Below, in pieces: positions 53,342 to 64,000 of a stretch of 64,000 nucleotides of DNA. A program made the translations under genes and the position numbers. A model generated the notes under the pieces. That model was not told the DNA's origin. It made no database searches and saw nothing but the letters and a program-made list of their open reading frames with translations. The stretch is from Metaphire vulgaris (lineage: Eukaryota; Annelida; Clitellata; Crassiclitellata; Megascolecidae), in assembly GCA_018105865.1 (NCBI GenBank), contig CM030867.1, positions 11,400,758 through 11,464,757 on the forward strand. Direction: 5' to 3'. Each line of letters opens with the position of its first letter. Within the stretch, counting starts at the first letter, position 1.

Positions 53342-56248
53342 CTATAAAAGAAGACCACGGAGGTAACAATACACGAATACGTTATAAGATTCGTGCAATT
53401 GGTCCAGTACAGTCGCGATATACTGTACAATGTATATTCGGCAATTTATCCTCACGTCTCATAAAGTGAGAAGGGATGGATGGTGTAACTCTCCCACCGG
53501 CCAAGAACGACCATCAGTGGGTGGGGGTGGGGGTGGGGTGGGCGGGAAATATTTTAGAGTTTTTCCATCTTACTCACTCACTGTCCAGTTGGATGCATCC
53601 TCCTCCCATTAAAGCTTCCTGAATGAAGAGATGATATCCATAAGTAGTATAAAAGGGCATTAATACAATATTTCTTATAATATATGTAAAAATACAGAAA
53701 ATTGCTAGAGGTTGATGCAGAGGCGTAACTAGGGATGGAGTCCCAGTGCGCTAAAGACGTGGTGCCCCCCCACACACACACAACAATTACTCTTTGAAGC
53801 TCCTTGAGTCTTTCTGTACCAACTGGTACGCACAATTGGTCATACTTTAGCCTGTTTAATTTGCAAACACCGAATATTTTGGTGTTTTTGGCGTCCCCTA
53901 CTCCTTCTCTCCCGCCCCCGCCACCGCACTGCCCTAGAGACGCCACTGGTCTTACGAAATGACGGCGACTGGTCCCCGGAATCGGCGTAGAGGACCTGGT
54001 TGGAGGCGGACGGAGACGGACTCCAGGTGGAAGAGGGAAGAGGGAAGACCCTGGAAGGCGTAGAGGCTTCCGTGCGGTGGAAGGATGGGCGGAGCATGGA
54101 AAGGATCGGCGTTGGGTGGGGGATGATGGAGGAACTGGACAGAGACGGATGCGTCGTCGTCGTCGATGTGTCCTCATCGACCGGATCGCTCGATGGAAGA
54201 AGTGGAAAAGCTGGAAAAGTGGAAGAAGATATGGTCATACTCAACTGCACGTCTTGGCAGTAATTTCAATTTTAAAATCACTCCTTCCCGAATTGAAGTT
54301 CTATTCTAGTAATTATTTATAATTATAATAATATAATATAATATTATAATTATAGTTGTATTCCTGTAACACATTTATTTTGAAATAAAAATAGAAGAAA
54401 AATAATAAATTCTCTCTCAAGAAGGCATTTTAAAAATGCCGCTACAGCGAATTTTATTTTATTTTTGCCCAGTTAGGGTCCATCCACAAATGACGCAACG
54501 CACTTAGGGGGGAGGGGTTCAAACATCTGTGACGATGGAGGGGGTTCCAGAAATGTGACGTCACACAATACTAAATTTTTACGCGGTAACCTTTTTTGTT
54601 TATCAAGATTTTTCGAAGTTAAGATGAAAAGAGGGGGGGTTAACGCGTTGTTACGTCATATTTTAGAGCGTGTGACTTTTCGTTACGACGCGTTACGAAG
54701 GGGGATCAAAACTGCCAAAAATCTCGTTACGTCATTTATGGATGGCCCCTTATTAGCTTTCATTTCATTTTTATTTGCCCCAAAGCTTAAACAATCTGTA
54801 AACAGTTTGCAGAGTAGTAGCCTGATTAAGTTCTCCGTATCTCGCATACTGGCAAGCAGATACTGATACTGCAGATACTTTACGTACAGCAGTCGTATCG
54901 AAGTGCAACAAGTACCAACCTTCGTAGTATAGCCAGAAACCCCGTTCCGTCGTACTGTTGTCGCTGAACAGTCGTATGTGAAATACTCGTTGGGTACTGT
55001 TTCTAAGCCAGTACCGAGTCCTTCGGTTGCACAGGGTGATGCTCTGGAATCCGTCGAACACCTGCAGCCAGTCGGAACACCCTGTGCCGCGCGGCTCCAG
55101 GTCAAGGTCGATGACGAACAACATGAGACGCTGGTCTTCGTGCGGGGCGACCAGGGTGAAATTGCAGTCGAGATCGTTGGGGTAGTTGTTGGGGTACCCG
55201 GGGGTGCGCAGGAAGCCCCTCTGCCCGACGAGAAAGCTGCGAGATCCGTTGCAAACGCTCAGGACGGAGGATTCTACAAGGATCGGTAGAAAATCTATAT
55301 TAGGCGAAATGATAACTGACCGGCTGGCTGGGTGGCTGGGTGGCTGGGTGGCTGGGTGGCTGGGTGGCTGGGTGGCTGGGTGGCTGGGTGGCTGGGTGGC
55401 TTGGCTGGGTGGCTGGGTGGCTGCATGGGCGGCGATCAGAAGCAGTGTTTTATCCAGACCTGTTAGGGGGAGTTCCCCCCCCCCCCAAATCAAAATCCCT
55501 CTCAAATTTCAGCAGTGACAGTTTTTGCATTGAACTGTGCCTCTTTCCCTCCGGTCAAGTCATTCACCCCCAGGTCTGGGGTCTGGATTAAACAATGTCA
55601 GAGAGTATCGGGGGCTTCAGGATACACCCAGCTGGAGTGCCCAACAGCTGCTGGACACCCCTAATGCATAAATAGGGTCGAGAGCAGGCCAACAATTTGT
55701 TTAAAGGTGGACAATCATTTTTAATGGCGTTTTGGACGTATTACAATTTTTTGTACAAATGTTGGGGGTCCGTGGGAATATCAATAGACCAAGTAGTGTC
55801 TATTACTTAGTTGCAGTGCGATTTGATATAATATCTAAATGATATCAATGCCAAATGAATATCACTGGCCAGTGGCGTTTCCATGAGCTCTTGGTGTGGG
55901 ATGCACTTGCCCCCATTTGATCCCCATGTGGCGACGCTAATGATTTTGATAAAGATTAATCGCTTATAACTGTAAGTTACGTTCTCTGATTCCAACATTT
56001 CCTCTAGTCTTTTATCTTACTTATTCGCCAGGTGGCAGCAGTGTTTTAAAAACTCCCGTTAAGCTGATTTTCAAGAACTTCGAGCGTCGACGAAGTGGAG
56101 AAAGGCCCGTATCAATGCACAGTTAAGCCAAGGACTTGTGTGCCGCATATCTACTGGACGCTAAACCCATACATACATACAATTGAACTTAGGCAAAACT
56201 TTTTCGGGATCTTATCAGGCGTTCGATTTATCATAAGCACAGTGGGAT

Positions 56249-56332
<84 letters not shown>

Positions 56333-57655
56333 CATTACAATTAATGTACAAAAGTCGGGGTCCATGAGAATATCCAGAGTTAGAGATGGGGTCCGCCACT
56401 ATAAAAGTTTGAGAACTATATATGATGTGAGTGACGTAATTACATTACCAAAGTTAAAAATACATTACGCCTCCAAGTTTTGTGGCAGATCGACACTTGC
56501 GATTGGCTGGCTGATTGACTGGCAGACCGAACGAACGAATGAATGAATGAATGAATGAATGAATGAATGATTGATTGATTGAACGTACGAATGAGTCAAT
56601 ACTGAATGAGTAATTCTACCTAAACGTCATCAGGATATCGAGGTAATGGCTCTAACCTGGAATGCATTGATATAGCGCCTGCAAATAGGTTCCCGGTTTC
56701 TGGCATCTTGGAATAATTTTCCCCGACTGGACGGAGATCCGACATACGTCACTTCCGGTGCAGTCTTGCTCCTCTGAGCTCGGCAGATCCATCACGCAGT
56801 CTCCGATCGAGTACCCGCAAGTACCGACGGTACTGTGACCCAGGAAGGCACGGATGAGTCGTACCATCTGACCCCGGACGCACGTCAGGGTCAGGTATGC
56901 GTCCTGTGACGTCACGCAGGTACTTGCATTTGTCGTTTCGAATTCTGAAAAGCGTCATCAAGTACTCTTGAGTACTTAGGACGCAGTACCCTAACCCTAA
57001 TATCAACATTATTTCAAAAATTTCAATGTTTAATAAATATTCTTGATACGATTTCTTTTACATTCGAATATAAATTTTAACCCCTTAACTGAGGATCCCG
57101 GATATATCCGTCCATTTTACATTGAGTTACAGTTAAATACACGGTTAAGGGGTTAAACAAAGACGGAAGGAACTCTGATAGCAAGTGAGAGTTGATTCAG
57201 AGGCGAAGAAACGATGACGTCACCTAGGTAGATTCTATATTTAGATCTTGTTCTTCCTTCGTAATCCAGAAATGGAAGAGGTGTAATTCAACATGCACCA
57301 TCAAGTCTGTTATTGACTGCATTGCCCAAGACTAGAGAGTCGAAAGCGGCAGACGATGGCTTATCATCGTCGGCTGTTGACGTTGATTCCACGCGCGAGT
57401 TTTGATTGACAGCTGTTTGATCACGTGGGCTCGCCGAAAGCAGGTGAGCACTTCGGCACTCTGGCCGTAAGTGCAGGAGTTTGAGTAATAATCTAGTACC
57501 ATCTCACAAGAAGCAAGAAGAAGAAGAAGAAGAAGAAGAAGAAGAAGAAAGAAGAAGAAGAAGAAGAAGAAGAAGAAGAACAACAACAACAACAACAACA
57601 ATAAAAACAGCGACAACAAGTATAATTCCATTATTCATGATTTTACGATCATTTA

Positions 57656-57708
<53 letters not shown>

Positions 57709-58122
57709 TATACATCTAAATGAGTACTTTAAAATTTGTCCTCAGTAACTTTCAGAAAGTAAATTCCACCGTCAAAAGTGTACAGTATAGCCCTCAATCT
57801 TTCTCTCCATCATTGGTACGCCATCGCGACAGCAGTACATAAGTACCCAGACCCGATAACTGAGCATCGAAGCACAAGGCGATTGCATACTGTTTCCGAA
57901 GTACCTGCCAAAGTACCCGGTATTGGGCGAGCCGGGATGGGGTGGTGGTGGTGGTGGTGGGGTCTGCACGCGTCACTGACATGATAGCAACCTGGGAATT
58001 ATTTTTATCTCGTCTAGGCACAGTATCCAGTATTGAGGTGGGGGGATGGGCTTTGTATAAACTACTTCGTCAAACCATGATAATAGCTCTGACAGAGATA
58101 GGTAAGTAAGTAAGTAAATAAA

Positions 58123-58154
<32 letters not shown>

Positions 58155-60460
58155 AACTTTTCTGGTTCTATCGACCGAATACTTGTAAGGTAAAAGTGTA
58201 CAAGGAAACTATTGCGAACACATTGCAGTTATCGCTGTAATGCATTTGGATCTACCCCGCCTTCCCTCTCCCCATTTTATTTGTTTACCCAGGGGGGCGG
58301 AACTGAGTTCGTTTGGAGAAATTATTGCAGTGTCCACTGTCCTTAAACCCTGGGTGTTCCACTGATTTAGCTTCGGCTGCATCACGTGATGCCTTCGGTT
58401 GCATCACGTGATGCCTTCGGCTGCATCACGTGATGCGTTCGGTAATTTTGATCAATTTTTATTCCAGTGTACGACGACACGACAGGGGTTTATTCGGTAA
58501 TAAAAATCATTAAATTATTTTTAAAATCCAAAATATTCCATTCATTCTCTAATAAACCATAAAACGCTCGAAATGCGTCCGGAAATCTATTACGTCTGCT
58601 GCTATTATATCCAAGTGGGTCGAACAGCAGTCACGTGATCTCCAAGTTGACCCCCTCCCCCTCAAACACGCAGCTACAGCGTGGGCATAAAAACACTGGA
58701 CAGCCCACAATCGATCACTGAAACGGCGACCCGTAGGTCACGTCGTTTATCACATATTACTATATTGGACCCGGGTCGACATTTTTCGGGCACACGGCGT
58801 ATCTAGAAGTGCCGACCTGGAGCGATCTGATAAGTCAATCGGCGCTCGAACAGGTAGCCTGGATATCCAGCACAGCGCCACCTGTCGATTCCCATCTTAG
58901 ACGCTGCCCCGTTGACTCGTGACCTTTCCAACGAGGGTCGACCATGGAGGTCTCGCATGAAAACCACTGGACCCTATGGGTCGACCCTATCTTTATTACT
59001 CCAGATTAATACAGTTTTATAGGCCACTCGTGAGTAAATTTCTTGATACAAGTATAGAAGCTAGTACTTCGTGTGCCATGCAGTGTTTTATCCAGGCCTG
59101 TTAGGGAGATTTTCCCCCTCAAAGCCTCAAAATCCCCCACCCAAAATAAAATCTCAGCACTTACATAAATTATGCATTAAACTGTGTCTCTTCCCCTCCA
59201 GCCAAGTCAATCCCCCCGCCCAAAGGCCTCGATTTACCCCCAAAGGCCTGGAGTCTGGATAAAACACTGGTGTCGAGTATTGCTACGTAGGCGACCAATC
59301 CGACCATGGATTTCCACTCTTCTCTGTTTCTGGTTTTCCTTATCAGTTCGATGATGTTGTCTTTAGTTCTTGTTGTTTCTCTCAGGATGTCTGCAAACTT
59401 TATTCTTTGTCTTCCTCTTGCTCTGTTCCCCTCTATTTTTTCCTGCTATGACCAGATTTCCAATCCATAAAGTCCAGCTGTTGCTTTCTTATGGATAGAT
59501 TGCGCTAGTGTTAATCTTAGAGTCGATGTTATGGTCACGTGATAGAAAATTTATATAGCGTATTTTCTGAAGTTGAAGGCAGATGGAGTGTGCTGATTAA
59601 ATACTGTATGCGTGACGCTTGGTTGATTGATTGATTGATTGATTGACTGCGTGATGCTCATTATGGATGACGCCAGAATCTGTCATGCAACATGGTCGTT
59701 GGGTGTTATAATTAACCTTGCTAATAATCAATTTAATTAATCAACGTCTGTCATTTTTCCTTCCGATATAGTTTTTCCAAAATTAATATTTAATTTCTGC
59801 GATATACAGTGCATTCTCTATTCGGCGCTATTGAATTACAGTAGGAAAGCCATATTGTCACTCGGACAAGTACAGTAGAATCTATTTCGCTGTCTAAATA
59901 CAGAAGGTCGTGACGTAATTATCACGAAGCGCCACCTGCCGACGACATCTGTGTTCGTTCTACTGGTTTCTACTGGTTTAATTTCCACCAATGCCAAGTG
60001 AATCACAAACGGCGCTATAGAAGCGCCTGGTAGCTTGGTCAGACGGTCAAGCTGTTAGTCACGGACAGAAGTGAACGTCAGAGAAGGTCGCACAAAACGA
60101 CCCATTTGACCCATTTGACCCATTGAATTCTTGACCCATCTGACCCGTGATTCGCTGACCCGTTACCATCTCTGGACTACGCTTTCACGTGACGTAATGT
60201 TGTATTTATATAGCGCAACTCCAATGCATCCCCCCAAAAAAAAACTCGACTGCTAATACAGCGATAGATAGAGAGGGGGAAGAGGGCAATTCTTCATCCC
60301 AACAAACAAATTTATCTAGCGCAAACTCTGTCTCGAGCAGAGAATAATACCGATGCTCACCGATTTGAGCAAAGTCTGACGTCACAGCCTTCGAAACGGA
60401 GATCAAAACGACGAAGACAGAGACCGCATACGTCATCATCTCCGTCGATGACGTCATCAT
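53262..60460 (-). CDS. SUEL lectin - CUB - mucin stalk - transmembrane protein
   Basis: Exons in transcript order: 60460-60361 (signal peptide), 56944-56657 (SUEL/rhamnose-binding lectin), 55273-54920 (CUB), 54252-53956 (Ser/Thr/Pro stalk), 53341-53262 (transmembrane, stop). Every junction is phase 1, the classic phase of shuffled extracellular modules, and all five join without a frame break into about 370 residues. SUEL shows C-x11-C, then VRGQMVRLIRAFLGH, and PRCQKPGTYLQALYQC; CUB shows GFLRTPGYPNNYPNDLDC, CSDWLQVFDG and a GFWLYYE end with four Cys. The last exon encodes ALLVGITVTLIGCVLVTLLL and ends after Lys-Arg, implying a type I membrane protein with almost no cytoplasmic tail. Probably a carbohydrate-binding surface protein. 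A further exon (57.4-57.5 kb) may exist. EVA1C is the human SUEL gene near HUNK, but it lacks CUB, so orthology is open. Confidence 0.78.
53956..54252 (-). CDS. Lectin-CUB gene mucin-like stalk exon
   Basis: Acceptor TACTGCCAAG, donor TTTC/GTAAGA, phase 1 both ends. About 99 residues rich in Ser/Thr/Pro (ISSSTFPAFPLLPSSDPVDE; TSTTTTHPSLSSSS), likely O-glycosylated. Confidence 0.65.
54920..55273 (-). CDS. Lectin-CUB gene CUB exon
   Basis: Acceptor CCTTGTAG, donor GAAG/GTTGGT. It encodes one whole CUB domain with four Cys and two N-glycosylation sequons (CNGS, RNST). Confidence 0.9.
55320..55425. repeat. (GGCTGGGT)n minisatellite
   Basis: About 13 copies of GGCTGGGT, 50 bp upstream of the CUB exon acceptor on the - strand. 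The G-runs on the + strand could form a quadruplex. Confidence 0.9.
55443..55597. mobile_element. TIR element, family E copy
   Basis: CAGTGTTTTATCCAGACCTG ... GTCTGGGGTCTGGATTAAAC AATG, with a C-run interior. Inside the lectin-CUB gene. Confidence 0.7.
55870..55942. mobile_element. hAT-like MITE, family B copy 4 (short)
   Basis: CAGTGGCGTTTCCATGAGCT ... GTGGCGACGCTAATG, 73 bp, internally deleted. Confidence 0.55.
56253..56330. repeat. (CT)n microsatellite
   Basis: Pure CT tract in the intron between SUEL and CUB exons; (GAAT)n follows at 56532-56570. Confidence 0.95.
56657..56944 (-). CDS. Lectin-CUB gene SUEL exon
   Basis: Acceptor CTTTTCAG, donor CCAG/GTTAGA. FETTNASTCVTSQDAYLTLTC leads into the lectin fold; eight Cys in all, ending YLQALYQC, as in galactose/rhamnose-binding lectins. 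Confidence 0.88.
57077..57156. mobile_element. 80-bp TIR element, family F copy 4
   Basis: Same ends and interior as the copy at 2780, with GGATATATCCGTCCATTTTA near the left. It lies in the first intron of the lectin-CUB gene. Confidence 0.72.
57410..57510 (-). pseudogene. Possible second SUEL-like domain start
   Basis: On the - strand, after a (CTT)n pyrimidine tract and acceptor GGTACTAG (phase 1), the frame reads YYSNSCTYGQSAEVLTCFRR then AHVIKQLSIK. The C-x10-C spacing and A-x-[LV]-LTC pattern resemble the SUEL start at 56.9 kb. No donor in phase and no remaining SUEL cysteines were found, so it may be a decayed domain. Confidence 0.35.
57516..57705. repeat. (GAA)n, (CAA)n and (TA)n microsatellites
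   Basis: GAA 57517-57580, CAA 57581-57601, TA 57661-57705. On the - strand the GAA part forms a pyrimidine tract ahead of the possible SUEL-like fragment. Confidence 0.9.
58105..58155. repeat. (AAGT)n microsatellite
   Basis: Tetranucleotide tract in intron 1 of the lectin-CUB gene. Confidence 0.88.
58379..58442. promoter_or_regulatory. Triple tandem E-box array
   Basis: Three 22-bp units, each with the 14-bp palindrome GCATCACGTGATGC followed by (C/G)TTCGG; TCACGTGA cores at 58382, 58404 and 58426. TCACGTGA is the MITF/TFE-type bHLH-Zip site. In intron 1 of the lectin-CUB gene; an enhancer role is inferred. Confidence 0.5.
59081..59269. mobile_element. TIR element, family E copy (best ends)
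   Basis: CAGTGTTTTATCCAGGCCTG ... GCCTGGAGTCTGGATAAAAC ACTG, 16-bp matching ends. Flanks GTGCCATG and GTGTCGAG are only partly alike. Confidence 0.75.
59270..60360 (-). other. Lectin-CUB intron 1, distal part
   Basis: No exon recognised. It includes (TTGA)n at 59625-59645 and repeated GACCCATTTGACCCATT words near 60100. Confidence 0.5.
60361..60460 (-). CDS. Lectin-CUB gene exon 1 (signal peptide)
   Basis: ATG at 60458-60460; MMTYAVSVFVVLISVSKAVT is a typical signal peptide. Donor ATCG/GTGAGC, phase 1. Assigned to this gene by strand, phase and function of the segment. Confidence 0.65.
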
Positions 60461-62590
<2,130 letters not shown>

Positions 62591-62591
62591 A

Positions 62592-63054
62592 TCAAGGGTC
62601 GTCGTTGAAGGCGAAATTATCGATTGCGTCGAACGCTTCGTCTATAACTCGATTGTATTCATCCGCGTCAAGGCTATTTATGGACGACGTATCCATGGCA
62701 ACAGCGGCGGCGGTGACGGCGGTTTCCGGTTCATCGTCGTCCCGAGTCCGGATGATCTTCCGGTGGCGGTCGACAGAGTCCACTTCCGCCGGACACACGT
62801 CCAGCGTTTCCGGTCGGGAACTCCGAAGCGGTTCTTCCAGGACTGGAAAAACGGCTTCCGTGTCGATGAGGCCGGAGCGGAGGCTGTGACCGGCGGCTAA
62901 GACCGGGGCGGGATCGTGGGGTTCGGGGTGGGCGTTACGGGGGAGGGAGACTGAGGAACGGAGGCCCAGGGCCTTTCCCCGACCCCCGTCGTTGACTTGT
63001 CTCTTGTAGGTGAAGGCGTTCAGAGATCCGTTCTGAGAGGAGAATTTCAACCTC
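62592..63054 (-). CDS. Terminal exon of an unrecognised gene
   Basis: Acceptor CTTTAAAAACAG, starting in phase 2, open for 154 codons to a stop at 62592-62594. The composition is protein-like: a basic first third (LNAFTYKRQVNDGGRGKALG), an acidic middle (DTEAVFPVLEEPLR, PAEVDSVD) and an acidic tail (DADEYNRVIDEAFDAIDNFA). GC and CpG content exceed the surroundings. I recognise no domain. Upstream exons would lie beyond the right edge. Confidence 0.6.
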
Positions 63055-63499
63055 CTGTTTTTAAAGAAAACATCTACTCTGTATAGATTAAACAACAATT
63101 ATTAATCCATATTAGTCATTGATCGGATGATTATAATGGTTTCGAGTAGTTGAGTGGGGGTCTGCTCTGTCTAAGGACCACTAATTACGCCTAATTAATA
63201 AATAAATCAAGAAATTAATCAACAACTTATCACGTGGTAACTTATCACCTGTGGCGGTTCCACGTTCGGCCCCTGCTAACCCTCTGGACCACCCAACTCA
63301 AAGATTTAGTGGCTCCTCCCAAGAAGTCAAAAGTTATAGGGCTATAAAAGAATACGTTCTATATGTGTTGTCCATACGGCTATAGGCAAAAATAGCAATC
63401 GACATAGAAGAAAATTTTCTAATACGTAGCAATTTCTGCCTATTTCAGTTGATCCCCATGTTAGCCTACCCAAAACTTGAACTCTAAATCCGCCTATGC

Positions 63500-63715
63500 G
63501 TGGGGGATGAGTGGGGATGCATCCACCCATCGGACTTGTTTTTGCTTGTGAAACCTATTTTTGTGGATAAAAGTGTAGTAAAATTGGTGATAAAATTGCC
63601 TGTTGTCATCCTTTTTCGGCATAGCTTATTGATTTTTCTTCTTTTTTTCACCCCCACCAACTTCTTATGAATTCTTTTGACCCCCCCCCACCAAGAATTC
63701 CTGGAACCGCCACTG
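63500..63715. mobile_element. hAT-like MITE, family D copy, inverted, one end truncated
   Basis: GGGATGCATCCACCCATCGG near the left; right end CAAGAATTCCTGGAACCGCC followed by ACTG. Confidence 0.65.
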
Positions 63716-64000
63716 CTTATCACTTAACTTATATCGTTTAATACTCATCACTTATCACTTAGCTTATCGCATTATCATTTATAACAATTATTCCTAATCG
63801 ACAAATATTCAAGTAAGTAAGAAAGCAGTAAGTGCATCAAGGATCTCAATAATAGTTCGGAAAGACTCGAGCAAAATTCACTGTGGTCTATTACCCTCTT
63901 CTCTACGTCTGCATGTCGGTAGCGTAAATAGAGTAAATTCTTTTGCATTTTTATAGCGCCTGAATTGATAGCACAAAAGTACACAGGAGAGGCAGTCTAA
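63716..64000. other. AT-rich right edge
   Basis: Repeated TTATCACTTA words at 63716-63770 and a SINE-type TATAGCGCC tail at 63952. No gene seen. Confidence 0.5.

Noticed and set aside
54555..54866. 103-codon + strand ORF
   Set aside because: Lies in the CUB-stalk intron, antisense to the gene, in a repeat with GTTACGTCAT words; no similarity.

Overview
This is nuclear DNA of an intron-rich bilaterian animal, most likely a non-vertebrate and plausibly a marine deuterostome. The gene families (PNPO, HUNK kinase, C2H2 zinc finger, TMEM45, CIP/KIP inhibitor, RUNX, SUEL lectin) are metazoan. Genes are split by GT-AG introns, and the non-coding DNA is full of microsatellites, short hAT-like terminal-inverted-repeat elements and tandem arrays. 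The species cannot be fixed from the sequence.

Layout: (1) 317-3121, + strand: the last four coding exons of a pyridoxamine-phosphate-oxidase-like gene entering from the left edge. (2) 5686-22968, + strand: a ten-exon HUNK-type AMPK-related kinase; its eighth intron holds a 3.3 kb GATC/TCGA-rich minisatellite with long spurious ORFs on both strands. (3) 24211-28163, - strand: a 25-finger C2H2 protein made of two finger clusters joined by a linker of degenerate repeats. (4) 30545-31516, - strand: an intronless TMEM45 (DUF716) gene. (5) 36282-36773, - strand: a CIP/KIP CDK inhibitor, preceded by two RFX X-box motifs and followed on the other side of its promoter by an 11-copy, about 203 bp satellite (37084-39312). 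(6) 39.3-48.4 kb: a repeat-filled desert with hAT-like MITEs, a composite element and a TIR element carrying telomere-type repeats. (7) 48467-51733, + strand: a RUNX transcription factor with complete Runt domain and WRPY tail. (8) 53262-60460, - strand: a predicted secreted/membrane receptor with signal peptide, SUEL lectin domain, CUB domain, mucin-like stalk and one transmembrane segment. (9) 62592-63054, - strand: the last exon of an unrecognised gene entering from the right.

HUNK, a SUEL-domain gene and RUNX lie together here; in human, HUNK, EVA1C (SUEL domains) and RUNX1 all sit in 21q22, so part of the window may keep an ancient linkage. Exon models were made by matching splice sites, reading phase and family similarity by eye. 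Three genes (HUNK last exon, zinc finger N-terminus, RUNX last exon) need one-base frame changes, which points to residual assembly indels. No RNA gene or CRISPR array could be supported.
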